Assembly (NCBI GenBank): GCA_037126765.1
Contig: JBBCBC010000034.1
Location: 20,396,691-20,460,690 of the forward strand
Direction of reading: 5' to 3'
DNA from: Stenogyne calaminthoides
Lineage: Eukaryota > Streptophyta > Magnoliopsida > Lamiales > Lamiaceae
Length of the DNA stretch: 64,000 nucleotides
Part shown: positions 1 through 11,810 of the stretch, piece by piece
Layout: each line of letters starts with the position of its first letter
Numbering within the stretch: position 1 is the stretch's first letter
Notes under the pieces: generated by a model
Told to the model about the DNA's origin: nothing
Seen by the model: the letters and a program-made list of their open reading frames with translations, nothing else
Databases searched by the model: none
Made by a program: the position numbers and the translations under genes

Positions 1-118
1 TATAATACTTTACTGACAATTGGAATATTATTTGAATAATACTTTATTGACAGTTGGAATATCATTTGAATAATACTTTATTGACAGTTGGAATATTATT
101 TGAATAATACTTTGAAGA
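1..118 (+). repeat. 34-bp AT-rich minisatellite at the end of a palindrome segment
   Basis: Three and a half head-to-tail copies of a 34-bp unit built around TTGACAGTTGGAATATTA. The same array, with one to three and a half units, recurs at 8586-8703, 23816-23913 (inverted), 33065-33116, 45583-45700, 51695-51745 (inverted), 58537-58655 and partially at 11810-11860 and 21541-21621 (inverted). It always marks the outer end of palindrome segment P. Directly after it, at 131-135, the sequence jumps to the second intron of thionin copy T1 (see the deletion finding). No coding or RNA function is evident. Confidence 0.85.
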
Positions 119-240
119 ATATTATTGGCCCATCCCAAAAAAAAAAAATGCGTAATTAGAATAATCGAATCGCTTGTCTATGACAAAAGATAAAAGAAGC
201 TATATAGCAAATAAAAATAATAATAATGATCGAGCTTTAC

Positions 241-630
241 CAGAATTTTGGAGAGTGGTTATGGCACTGCACACAGAGGACACACACCCCAACTTGCAGT
301 ATTCATTGACTGCATTGAGTCAAATTACATGCAATTTGCATCAAAATGAAATCTTTGCAGCAAGTAAACTAAATAATTAGAACAAATGAGTTTATTTATT
401 TTACCAGTGTTTTCGAGAATATCATGATTCCGATTAGGGGGACATGTCCCACTAAGGATTCTGCATCCAGAGATTGATGCACAATTATCCCGGGAGAGTC
501 CCGTTAAGCTGCAGGTATTATAGACATTTCTGGCAGAGAAGCTTGGGCAACAACTCTTTGCGTCAACTTGAATTTGTCCCAAAACAAGGCTCACCAAAAG
601 AGCACTCATAATAACAATTTTACCTTCCAT
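241..630 (-). CDS. thionin precursor, copy T1, missing its last exon
   Basis: This encodes a thionin, a small secreted cysteine-rich defence peptide that acts on membranes; plants make it as signal peptide, thionin, then an acidic tail. Exon 1 is 630-405: Met at 630, a hydrophobic signal peptide of about 24 residues, then a basic peptide starting Lys-Ser-Cys-Cys with six cysteines at mature positions 3, 4, 16, 26, 32 and 39, plus Arg10 and Tyr13. The frame could open earlier at 732, but the signal core follows Met 630, so 630 is preferred. Exon 1 ends at a GT donor (404-403). Exon 2 is 309-241, beginning after an AG acceptor and encoding the first half of the Cys-rich acidic domain. Both junctions are phase 1. 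Exon 3, seen in T2 and T3, is absent because the sequence at 131-135 runs into a palindrome-derived repeat. If the second intron is retained, translation stops after about a dozen codons, so the mature peptide could still be made. The thionin family is clear; function of this copy is uncertain. Confidence 0.78.
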
Positions 631-708
631 CGATCGATCTTCTCGTGTTTGCAGCAACTTAATTTGTATTGTTGAAATGCTGATGAAACTAAACTTGCAG
701 ATACCCAA

Positions 709-717
709 CTTAAATAG
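709..717 (-). promoter_or_regulatory. possible TATA box of thionin T1
   Basis: On the minus strand the sequence reads CTATTTAAG about 80 bases upstream of the preferred Met at 630. That fits a plant TATA box with a 40-60 base leader. The same motif is kept in T4 at 59244-59252. Assigned by position and motif only. Confidence 0.35.
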
Positions 718-732
718 TAGTTGTTCTGCCAT

Positions 733-2465
733 TCAAGCTTCACTTGACACCATAAACTTCACCAGCTGTCATCCTTATCTAAAGCTCCGGACCACAAGCT
801 TCGCCTATCACCTTAACTAAAGCTCACATGGTTTGCACGTTTCCAAAAAGAAATCATCACATGTTTAAATAATGTGAATGAAAGTAGATAGAAAAACTAT
901 GATGATAGTATATAGTATATAGTAGCTAGCTAGTATTCTTTCCGGCCTTAATATTACATGGCCACAATGATATAGAAGTAGTTTAGTAATTATAGAGAGA
1001 AGCATATTATAATAATATCAAGAATCACACATTTAACATTTTTAATTTAATTAATAATTATAGAGAGAAGCATATTATTAGTGTTATTTATTTCTTATCC
1101 ACAAATGTTCCCCTTCAACTTTATATTTAGATTCTTCATTACCTATATTGAAATATTGCTGCCATTCAATTGTTGACATGATTTTTCTAAGAGTTAGTCA
1201 CATGTGCATCAGTTGTAATTGTGCAACTGGACACACAGAACATATATATTAATATAACCGAAATGTTAATCCTAAATTTGGGTGAAAATATGAAATGAAA
1301 CGTACAAGTTAATACGTGCAGAATAATGTAAATGAAATGTACAAATTAATATAAGTAAAATGTGGCGAGTGCACAAACCTAAAAACCAAAATCTCATAAT
1401 TTTAAACAGGGTCCCAAATCTACACTGCAGTAACTTTACAGAACTTTTTGTCATATCTTTGTTTGTAGAAGGGCAAAGCTATAATCAAGATATAGCCCCC
1501 ACGTCATGTCAAGGAGGTTCATATGAAAGCCATTTTTTGTGTTCCTTAAATTGCGTTTCTTAATTCGCTACTTCTAGAAAGATGTGTTCCTTAAATTACC
1601 AGCCCAAAAAATTACTAATAAAAAACCACTAACCACTCGCAAGGCGACAATTGGCTTCGTTTTATAAAAATTAAGTACTCCCTTTATTCCTCTATAAGAG
1701 GGACATACCTTGATTTATAGCACTTAAATTAAGGAGTATTATAAAATAATAGATGTAGTACAAATGATGTAATTGAGAAAGAAAACATAATTGATGGAGT
1801 TGATAATAAAATAATAAAAAGTATTTGCCAAAAATGGAATGGGTATCTTATAGAGAACGGAACAAAATTGTAACATTGTACTCTTAAATATAATTTGATG
1901 AATATATATAGAAGAGGAATTAAGAGGTTGTGTAGTTATCTCTTGCCGACACATATAGGACACCACGTATCCCTCATGAATGGATGCACAATTAATATTA
2001 GTGCCATTTATTTCTTATCCACAAATGGTCCCCTTCAATCTCATATTTAGATTCTTCACTATCTATATTGAAACCTTGTTGCAATTCAATTGCTAACATG
2101 ATTTTTCTAAGAGTTAGTCAAGTGTGCATCAGTTGTAATTGTGCAGCTGGACACACAAAACATATAAATTAATATAACCGAAACGTTAATTTTAAATTTG
2201 GGTGAAAATATGAAATGAAACGTACAAGTTAATACGTGCAAAATAATGTAACTAAAATGCACAAATTAATATACGTAAAATGTGGCGAGTTCTCAGACCT
2301 AAAATCCCAAATCTTATAATTTTAAACAAGGTCCCAAATCTACGTTGCAATAACTTTACAAAACTCTTTGCCATATCTTTGTTTGTAGAGGGGCAAAGCT
2401 ATAATCAAGATATAGCCCCCACGTCATGTCAAAGGAGGTTCATTTGAAAGCCATTTTTTTACGTA
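733..2465. repeat. thionin 5' flank with two S units
   Basis: No gene is seen. Bases 733-1030 are the upstream flank of thionin T1. Two diverged direct copies of an about 460-bp unit (S) follow at roughly 1079-1537 and 1996-2455, spaced about 917 bp. S starts near TTATTTCTTATCCACAAATG and ends near CCCCCACGTCATGTCAA. Over ten more copies lie in both orientations across the window. Between them, at 1678-1745, is a short segment starting TACTCCCTTTATTCC and ending AAGGAGTATTA, reminiscent of a degenerate Stowaway-type MITE. Small open frames here recur in all copies only because the DNA is duplicated. Confidence 0.7.
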
Positions 2466-5307
2466 TTGGAGAATGGAAAGTTCTAAAGGTCGAACCAATG
2501 CCAAAGAAGTATTTGAACATTTGAAGGAGTATCCGGCCTATCGAGAGTAGTTTCCAAGTACCGAAAAAAGCTCAACTTAAACTTGGCCGCATCTGAATAT
2601 CTCGATCGGTCAAGATGTTAGTTCAAATAGAAAACAAGGAGAAATAGTCGGAATATTATGTCAAAATAAATCTTTAAGAGACGCCTTGAGCTCAGTGTAC
2701 CTTTATTGAGAAGTCGGGCTTACGCCTAGTTGTTAGCGTGTGAAAACTTAAGCCATATTTCTTCTATCATCAAGTAGAAGTACTTACAACCTTCCCATTG
2801 ATAAAATTCTTGAGTGACTAGATTCCGTGGGATGATTGCTTAAATGGTCCATTGAGCTAGGACAGGTTCGACATCTTGTGCGATCCCTCCGAATTAAAAT
2901 CAAAGAGAAGGCACTCGCCAAACTTTATAGTCGAGTTAACCTTCAAGCGGGACCGGTAAGGTTGCCAATTTACCATGTAAGATGCACGTGGTAGGGGCCG
3001 GAATCATCCTTTTCAGTCCGCAAAATCAGGTATTCATCTCATTAATCCGATTAGACTTCCAAGCCACGAACAACAAGGGCGAATAGAAAGTGCTCATCGT
3101 GGTATTACGCATGGCAACATCAATAAGAGTCTTCCAACTCCAAGTTGTTAGTGGCTCACAGCTAATTGTAAGACAAATCCACGGGGACTATGAGACAAAT
3201 GGCGAGAAGATGCGAGATACCAAGCTGTCGTGGCCAAATTAATACAACGGTTTAGGCAGGTCCACGTGGACAAGGTCCCTAGGATGGAAAATACCAAGGT
3301 CGACACTCTCGCTCGCCTGGCTACTTCAGAGGGGGCTGCCGAGTTTGACAGTGTTAGCATAACCCGAATGATGCCCCCGTCGAATGACGAGAATGAGATG
3401 TACTATGTGGATAGTGGCGAGTCGACAAGCAGGATATAACCGGTCAAAAATAATTCCTCTAGAATGGGGTTCTCCCTGAAGATAGGATCTAGGCGAGCCG
3501 ACTTCGACTGAGGTCGGCCAGGTACACTTTAATTAAATATATTTTATATAAGAAAGGGTTCTCGCTCCCATTATTAAATGTTTGGGTAAGAACGAAGCTG
3601 AGTCCGTCCTCGCTGAGATCCACAAGGGGATTTGTGGAAATCACATTGGCGAACACGCCCTAGCCTTTAAGATACTGCGACGTGGGTATTTCTAACCAAG
3701 TTTGAAAAAGACACGGTTGCATATGCCCGATCCTACGCTCATAGTCAGCAGTTTGTAACGATCATACACAGCCCTCCTAAGCACCTCATTGGTCTTTAGT
3801 CCATGGCTTTTCGTGAAATGGGGAATAGGCCTGATCTGACCATTCCAACCTGGATAAGAGGGTGTGAAATTTACAGTGGTCGCAATAGATTACTTCATGA
3901 AATGGGTTAAGGCCGAACCCCTGGCCAAGATCACATGCAATTAGATGAGCGAGTTCGTTTGGAAGAATATCATCTACCAATTCGGAATCCCACACATGAT
4001 TGTTACCGATAATGGTAAACAGTTCGACAATGTATATTTACACAATTAGTGCGTGCGATGCGGTATAAGAAAATACTTTTCAACACCCTATCACCCATAG
4101 TCCAACGGTTACGTGGAAGCTGTAAATAAGATAATAAAGTACGCTTAAGGCCCAATTAGACAGCCTGAAAGAAAATTGGGCAGACAAGCTGCCAACGGTA
4201 CAATAGTCGTAATGAACGACATATCGATCGGCGATCAAGGAAACACCCTTCGCCATGGCCTATGGAATGGAAGCAGTCTTACTTGTCGAGCTCAGTGAGC
4301 CAAGCTACCGAGTAGCCACCTACAACAATGAAACTAATGGTCAGGCGCAAGCGGCAGAGCTCAACCTTCTGGAAGTAAGGAGGATAGAGACCGACCATAG
4401 GAACACAACTTATAAGCAATGGTCAGAGAAGAATTAAACCTCGAAGGTCAAGCTCCGTAACTTCAAAGGGGGCGGCCTCGTCCTGAGTAGAATATTTGCC
4501 CCAAACACAAGACTGTTTGGTGCCATCTGGGTAGGACCATTTCGGGTCACAAGGAAATTACCGAATGGAGCTTACGAGCTCAAAGAGATGGATGGAAATG
4601 CGTTCAAGTACCCATGGAACGCAAGCAATTTGAGGAAATACTACCCATAGATTAAAAACAAAACATGGGTAGTAATGGTGTACGCATAAAGACAAGCCGC
4701 GAGCTTAGGCTGCCACAAAACGACAAGGATTTTGCTTTGTAGGCATACACAGTCAGGTCAAATCATAGATACAACATTCGAGAGAAAAATCGGTGGTTCC
4801 CAAAATATCTGCCACTAATCAAGTCCGGTAAAATCTATAACAACGACACACATCACCCTGTTACCAGCCTAGCCTACACACTCCGAGAAATCATGTCAAA
4901 CAACTTGAAAAATCAACACGTCCCATAACACCTATAAATAAGAGTGGATTGGAGGAGAGTAAGAAATTTCCCAGAGATGCAGTTTTAGTGAGAGAAAGTG
5001 TGTGGGAGAAAGGCAAATCCCTAGTTCTCTGTCACGCAAGGATGGGTCCTGATGCGACCTCAGTCTACCACCCCACGAGGCCGCCAAATATTAAAAGCGG
5101 CCACATAAATAAGATCGATGACCACTATGGAGAAATGGTCAATGGTTGGAACTCTCCTTGCTAAGATCGACGACCAATCCGGTCGTGCAGGATCTAAACC
5201 TATCGTAAATGAAGCTGAGTTCGTCCTCGCTGAGATCCACGAGAGGATTTGTGGAAATCACATGGGCGACCATGCCTTAGCCTTTAAGACACTGAGACGT
5301 GGGAAAG
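2466..5307 (+). pseudogene. decayed Ty3/gypsy pol 3' fragment and LTR-like tail (R1)
   Basis: Remnant of a retrotransposon polyprotein with many stops and frameshifts. Readable pieces, in order: the end of reverse transcriptase and entry to RNase H (CQQVFEHLKEYL-like, about 2490-2540, damaged here), the RNase H segment ending in a recognisable RMENTKVDTLARLA stretch (3230-3439), integrase catalytic pieces (about 3860-4130; the TDNG motif and a VEAVNK-like piece around the third acidic residue), the integrase C-terminal part MAYGMEAVLLVEL (4255-4437), and a terminal piece ending LRKYYP then a stop (about 4500-4650). No chromodomain is visible, so a non-chromoviral (Tat/Athila-like) lineage is inferred. 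The tail (4650-5160) has a TATA-like CCTATAAATA at 4931-4940, as expected in an LTR. At about 5190-5307 a second copy of an internal pol piece is fused on, then the sequence jumps to segment P. R6 (60996-63827) is its near-identical partner. Confidence 0.8.
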
Positions 5308-8300
5308 AGATACAAAATTATCAATAAAAAAACTGAAAACACCAATTAATAATCTGAAAAAAAAAATCAACTAAAAATAAAAAATAAATTGAATTAAAAA
5401 AATCAATTAAACCTAAATAAACTATGAAAAATATTAAAAAGTCAAATAAAATTTAAAAACGAATTAAATTAAAAAAAAAATAAGAATAAACTAAGGCTTA
5501 ATTGCGAATAAAATCATCACCTTTTAAAAAATTGCAATCTAATCTAAACTTTTGAATTTTGACAAACAAATCATCACTTTTACTCTTTTTTGCAAATTTA
5601 ACCCAAGCGGTTTGTCCCTTGCCCGAAAGTTGATGTGTACAAAAAATGCACCATCATCAGCCCAGTAAGCATCGACATCAATAAATACTTATTAACATAA
5701 TAAATAATAGTTTAAAAATAAATTAAGTATTATAAATACTATAAATAAATTTAATTATAATAAGATATTAAAATCAACATTAAAAAACCACTGACCAATC
5801 GCAAGGCGCCAATTGCTTCGTTTTATAAAAATTAAGTACTTCCTTTGTTCCTCTATAAGAGGGACATACCTTAATTTATAGCACCTAAATTAAGGAGTAT
5901 TATAGAATAATAGATGTAGTCCAAGTAATGTAATTGAGAAAGACAAAATAATAGATGGAGTTGATTAATAAAATAATAAAAAGTATTTACCAAAAAATGG
6001 AATTGGTATATTATAGAACAGACCGAAAATTGTATGCGTAACATGGTACTCTTAAATATAATTTGATGAATATATATAGAAGAGGAATTAAGAGGTTGTG
6101 TAGTTTATCTCTTGCTGACACATATGGGACAACACCTATCCCTCATGAATGGATGCACAATTAACATTATTGTCATTTATTTCTTATCCACAAATGGTCC
6201 CTTTGCCGACACATTTCCCTCATGAATGGATGCACAATTAATATTAGTCTTTATTATTTCTTATCCATAAATGGTCCCTTCAACTTCATATTTAGATTCT
6301 TCACTACCTATATTGAAACCTTTGCTTTGCCATTCAATTGTTAACGTGATTTTTCTAAGAGTTAGTGCAAATTGGATAGAACATATAAATTAATATAATT
6401 GAAACTTAATTTTAAATTTGGGTGAAAATATGAAATGAAACGTACTGGTTAATACGTGCAGAACTAATATAACTGAAATGTACAAATTATATAAGTAAAA
6501 TGTGGAGAGTGTACAAACCTAAAATCCCAAATCGATCTCTTAATTTTAAACAATGTCCCAAATCTCTACTTTGCAATAACTTTTTATAACTTTTGCCATA
6601 TCTTTGTTTGTAGAAACATGTTTTATAGTTCAACGACACATTTTTTGTAATACACCTCCCGTGTAGGAGATCACCTTTATTCCATTAATACTCCCATCTC
6701 CTTCCCACGCTCCCATAGGAAAATTTTTTTTATTTTAAGTTTTAGCATGATTTTCTTAAAAATATTTCTCAAGTTTTATTTAGTTTATTCTTTTTTTATT
6801 AATTTAATTCTTTTTTTAAATTTCAGTTGACTTTTTAATATTTTTCATAATTTATTTAGATTTATTTTATATTTTTTAGTTCAGTTTTTTTTTTTCCATT
6901 TTTAGATGATTTTTTTTTTTTAGATTATTAATTGGTGTTTTTAATTTTTTTATTGATAATTTTGTAGCCATGTTTGGCTAATCTCTTTCATAGCTCGAAG
7001 AGGCGCAAACATTTATAAAGATTTGATTTTCGATTAATTAATAATGGATTTCTTAACCATCACTCTTGATTTCTTCATTATGTTATGCATGTTTGATTAA
7101 TGAGTTTATTTGGTTTGACCACCCTTATTTATTCATTAATTATTTCTAGCTAGATTGCACTTTATAATCCGTAATTGTTATAATTGTGTAATCAGAGTAG
7201 CAAATACGGCAGAACACCCTTGGTATAACAAAGTCTAGATCGTATGAAATGATCGTCTAGTATTCATAGTCTAGTTTGTCCTATTATTTTGTTCCATTAA
7301 ATCACTGTCCAGATATGGATGCCTAATCTACCATATGAAAGTGTTATGAATTGAATCTCAAATACATGTTTTAGGGTTATTCATTAGAATAGATTAATTA
7401 GGGATCATACTTCTAATTAATTAAATTTTAAGAAATAATTTGGACTAATTTGGTCGTACCACTAGTTTAATGGCAAGATTCAAAGAAAGAATCATTCAAG
7501 TGGATGCAAATCCGAGAACTAAAACTACAATTTTTTTTTTTTAATAGAGTTAGAAACAACAATCCAACCCCCCAACCCCCTCCTTTATTTGCTTGTATAG
7601 AAGAACCACTAGTTTAATGGCAAGATTCAAAGAAAGAATCATTCAAGTTGAAGCAAATCCGAGAACTAAAACTACAATTTTATTATTTTATATATTTTTT
7701 TAATAGAGTTAGAAACAACAATCCGACCCCCCAACCCCCTCCTTTATTTGCTTGTATTAACACAAAGCATCCAATTAAAATTACTACACTTTGTGGGATC
7801 GACAATTAAAATGACTATGTCTAATCGATATATGTATAGAAGAAGAGTTAGGAGGCCTCATCTTGCCCAGTGCCACATATTTCTTATCTTGCCCAGTGAC
7901 ACACATCCCTCATCCACAAATGGTCCCCTTTATTTTCTACATATTTTGTATAAACTGAAATATCATCGATGGTAATTAATAATCTAAAATAAAATGATAT
8001 AATTACTTTAGCGGGTTCGTTTTTGCTATGGGAATAAATCCAAAAGCGAACATAGTTTAGAATAAGAAAAATGAAGGGAATTATATATTAATACTGCGGA
8101 ATAGATTGGAGTATGTATGTATGTATAAATAAGAATGTTAATTTGATGGATATATATACAGTAGAAAAGTTAGGAGGCCTCTTCTTGCCCATTGCCACAT
8201 ATTCCTTATCTTGTCGAATGTCACATATTCCTCATCCACAAATGGTCCCCCTTCACCCTTTTATTTTCTATATATTTTGCTTTGCGTTTATTGGAAAAAA

Positions 8301-8703
8301 AATATTTCTTGTCCCCACAAGAATGTTGGTTTCATGATTTTAGTCCTTTCTCCACCATATTTAGTCCCATAGTTATTTGAAATATTTTAATGGGATCAAA
8401 TTTGCAAAAAACTTAACAGATGGGACTGTTTTTACCACAGAAAAAAAAAGGACAAAAAAAGAAACACAGGACCGAATCTGTTGATCAAAAATTCTCATTG
8501 AATCAAAAATATATTTTTTCCCCGTGTATATTAATCACATAAACTTATCTATTAACGTGTACAAGTTTCTAATTATATATATATATAATACTTTACTGAC
8601 AATTGGAATATTATTTGAATAATACTTTATTGACAGTTGGAATATCATTTCAATAATACTTTATTGACAGTTGGAATATTATTTGAATAATACTTTGAAG
8701 AAT
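5308..8703. repeat. palindrome segment P, internally deleted copy
   Basis: No gene is seen. 5308-5494 is the outer AT-rich part of one arm; 5495-5778 is a Mutator-like terminal repeat; at about 5778 the sequence jumps to the palindrome centre (Stowaway-like segment near 5837, S unit near 6224-6620) and then continues through the other arm (about 6640-8585) to the 34-bp minisatellite (8586-8703). Compared with 53190-58655 this copy lacks about 2 kb, from inside the Mutator-like element to the palindrome centre. A local duplication of about 150 bp at 7450-7760 also occurs at 44400-44700 and 57330-57620. Confidence 0.75.
5495..5778 (+). mobile_element. Mutator-like element, one terminal inverted repeat only
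   Basis: It begins GGCTTAATTGCGAATAAAAT directly after ATAAACTAA, the target sequence duplicated around the complete copies at 27314-28753 and 53361-54814. The match ends near 5778, at the inner edge of the terminal repeat, where the deletion breakpoint lies. No internal sequence and no second end remain, so it is a remnant. Confidence 0.75.
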
Positions 8704-9834
8704 ATTATTGGCCCATCCCATAGTAATTAATTAATTAGATCGAGAAAATTATACATATACTAGAGCGTTAAAATGGATCAAGAAGTCGACACGTTGATGA
8801 AGAAGTTGAGGGAAGCTTATGTACAATAAATATCTAGAATTGGATTTTTTATATGCACAATATCATTCGGCCATTTTAATTATTTTTTGCAAGTAACCAT
8901 TTAGTTATGGTTAAATTATTTTTTGAAAGTAACCATGTTACTTAAGATGTATTGTTGGTAAATTTAATTTTATTTAAGTTTAAATTTCGATAACATATTT
9001 GTCAACAAATTAACTGCAAAATATTTAAAAGTTTATTCCGGCCGGTCATCTTTTTCGGTGATGCATGGTAAGTAAAAATATTCTTCTCCAACATCTCAAA
9101 ATGACCACCTTGAATTAGTACCATTTTTGAGACTAACTGATTGGCGATGTGACGACGGGAAAAGATAATTGAAGAGAAGAAAGAGAAGAAGATTAAAAAG
9201 ACACATTATTAATTAGTCTTTTTATTGCCCATTCAAGCTTCACTTGACACCATAAACTTCACCAGCTGTCATCCTTATCTCTTGCCGACACATATGGGAC
9301 ACCACGTATCCCTCATGAATGGATGCAGAATTAATGTTATCCTTATCTCTTGCCGACACATATTATTAGTGTTATTTATTTCTTATCCACAAATGTTCCC
9401 CTTCAACTTTATATTTAGATTCTTCACTACCTATATTAAAACCTTGCTGCCATTCAATTGTTGACATGATTTTTCTAAGAGTTAGTCACATGTGCATCAG
9501 GTGTAATTGTGCAACTGGACACACAGAACATATAAATTAATATAACCGAAACGTTAATCTTAAATTTGGGTGAAAATATGAAATGAAACGTACAAGTTAA
9601 TACGTGCAGAATAATGTAAATGAAATGTACAAATTAATATAAGTAAAATGTGGCGAGTGCACAAACCTAAAAACCAAAATCTCATAATTTTAAACAAGGT
9701 CCCAAATCTACGCTGCAGTAACTTTACAGAACTTTTTGCCATATCTTTGTTTGTAGAAGGGCAAAGCTATAATCAAGATATAGCCCCCACGTCATGTCAA
9801 GGAGGTTCATATGAAAGCCATTTTTTGACGTATT
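8704..9834. repeat. thionin flanks without the thionin gene, plus S unit
   Basis: 8704-9230 matches the downstream flank of thionin T3 (45705-46199), and 9231 onward matches the upstream flank of T1/T4. The whole thionin gene that separates these flanks in T2 and T3 is missing. An S unit follows (about 9365-9830). No coding feature is supported. Confidence 0.7.
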
Positions 9835-10850
9835 GGAGAATGGAAAGTTCTAAAGGTCGACCAATGCCAGCAAGTATTTGAACAATTTGAGGATGGGTCC
9901 TGATGCGACCTCAGTCTACCACCACACGAGGCCGCCAAATATTAAAAGCGGCCACATAAATAAGATCGATGACCACTATGGAGAAATGGTTGGAACTCTC
10001 CTCGCTAAGATCGACGACCAATCCGGTCGTGCAGGAGCTGACCCTATCAATCGTCTTAAACAAAAGACCGGCGTGATGAAGAGGAAAGAGGTTGGGAAAA
10101 CCTGACTGTGGAAAGGAGGAAGAGAGCATTCGGGCTTCCCATTCTAACCCACACTTTGGGAGCATCCAACCTACCTCAAAACCTATTGGTGTATGCGAAT
10201 GTAAATGTTATTTTGACCTTTGGGTCCATGTATGGGAATGATGTTTTGACCTTTGGGTCAATATATGAGAATTTTATGCGGCCTCCGGGTGCAGGTTTCA
10301 CGATCCCCTGGGTAAGATGGTCGTTATGGCCTGTGGGTGCGGGTCTCACGATCCCCCAGGTAAGATGGTCGAAATGAATGATATATGGGCAAGGACTGTA
10401 TGGCGCCCAAAGAATATGATATGTTATGAAAGATCTAACCGGCGGGCTAGCACAAAGAAAGGAAAGAAAATATTTTTATGAAAATGATATGTTTATGTAC
10501 TGCCAATCTATATAACAGCATACAGATCATCCTCACCAAGAATTCAAATTCTCACCCCCTACCTTTAATATTTTCAGGTTATGAAGACGGAGAGCTCGTG
10601 CAGTCGGAGGTGTGATATGGTGTTTCCGATGATACCCTGCGCTTTTGTCTATCTTAAGCTTATTTAACATCACGGTTCCTCTTATGAACTTAATTCGTAT
10701 GTCGAGATGACAAACACTTCTATAGTCTCTCGATGAATGTTATGTGAATGACTTATACTTAATTTTTGTTATTGCCAATCTTTTTAAATGATCCATTTAT
10801 GATGGCCTTTCCGAAAAAAAGGCCTTCGCGTTTCCCTCTATACAACAACT
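9835..10850 (+). mobile_element. LTR-retrotransposon remnant (leader/LTR-like sequence)
   Basis: Only the first about 55 bases of the R pol fragment are present. They are fused near 9890 to the leader-like segment that lies downstream of the TATA box in R1, R5 and R6 (9893-10030). Then comes about 800 bp with LTR-like composition that includes a 48-bp tandem duplication (10280-10327 and 10328-10374). The same 800 bp recur at 50150-50945, and a part at 16750-17060. No protease, reverse transcriptase or integrase is encoded. Confidence 0.55.
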
Positions 10851-11810
10851 TATTTACTGTATACTCGATCATTTACCTGTATACTCTGCCCGTCCCATTT
10901 GATTATCATTTTAGAGGAAAAAATATCTAGGATAATTGTTGTTTTTTTGTTTTTCAAGAAATATTAATAGTTTTTTTTCAAAATTTACCTTTTTATTTTA
11001 TTTTATTTTTGTAATAGGTTCATTATTAAATTGGATAATTGACCATAAATAATTTTTATTAATAATTTGTATAGGGTATATTAGTTATTTTATATAAATA
11101 ATCATTAGTATAGAATAAATTTTTTAAGTTGTGTGAAAAATTAAAATGATAGTTAAATTGAAATAAAGAGAGCATATACTACACGTACTATTTTAATTTA
11201 AAATAGTTGAATACCACTTATGCTAATTTATGTACAAGTGATACTATTAAAAATAAATAATTTATGTTGTTCGGTAAAACTAACTAATACTGATCAATGA
11301 ATAATATTCGGTGAAATCAAGTAATATTGTTCACTGAAAATAATTAATATTATTCAGTGATACTACTAGAACTATATTACGTTCCTTAATTCGCTACTTC
11401 TAGAAAAATGTGTTCTCTAAATTACCAGCCCAAAAAATTACTATCCTTATTTTGCCACCCCATAAGTCATGGTCCTTAAAAAATAAAATTCCCCAATATC
11501 TGCATAGGAGGATTGCTTTTGGACTCTATTTTTTCTGGTTTACCACAAGTCACAACATCCAAGAATGGGGCTCTAAATAATTAAAAAAAATTAACGGAGG
11601 AAACAACAAAAGTGATGTGAACGTGACCACAATTATTGGACTGATTTCTTTATAGAATAAAAGATGCTCTCATTCAGTGATTCATGAGGCTTTACTGTAC
11701 CCGCATATATATTATTAAAATATCTCACAAAATCACATGATAACTATTTATATATAGTGATGTATCCCTTAGTTTGAAAATATTTTAATTGGAAAAAGAA
11801 CGAAAATTCT
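10851..11810. repeat. segment U, non-coding, triplicated in the window
   Basis: AT-rich sequence without a supported gene. It is near-identical to 50946-51690 in the same orientation (shorter there) and to 33121-34090 inverted. A small cluster of ATTCAGTGA/TTCACTGAA-type half-palindromes is at 11290-11365. It joins the minisatellite end of palindrome segment P at its right side in all three copies. Confidence 0.65.

Noticed and set aside
1..118. Regularly spaced 34-bp repeats resembling a CRISPR array.
   Set aside because: Units are directly abutting with no unique spacers, AT-rich, in a plant-type nuclear context: a minisatellite.
174..380. A 68-residue plus-strand frame present at four thionin loci.
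   Set aside because: It is antisense to thionin exon 2 and its introns and is preserved only because the locus is duplicated.
1272..1454. A 60-residue open frame repeated almost unchanged at 9560, 22474, 47243 and 59807.
   Set aside because: It lies in the S unit, whose copies are recent duplicates. The frame has no signal, domain or coding pattern, and other S copies break it. Conservation is explained by DNA duplication.
1678..1745. A confident Stowaway MITE.
   Set aside because: The CTCCCT...AGGAG ends and TA flanks are suggestive, but the ends are short and imperfect and no empty site was found, so it is only mentioned inside the repeat entries.
1..5466. Terminal redundancy of the window as evidence for a circular molecule or virus.
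   Set aside because: The two copies differ by scattered substitutions and indels, and the content is nuclear repeats. A tandem segmental duplication or an assembly effect is more likely.
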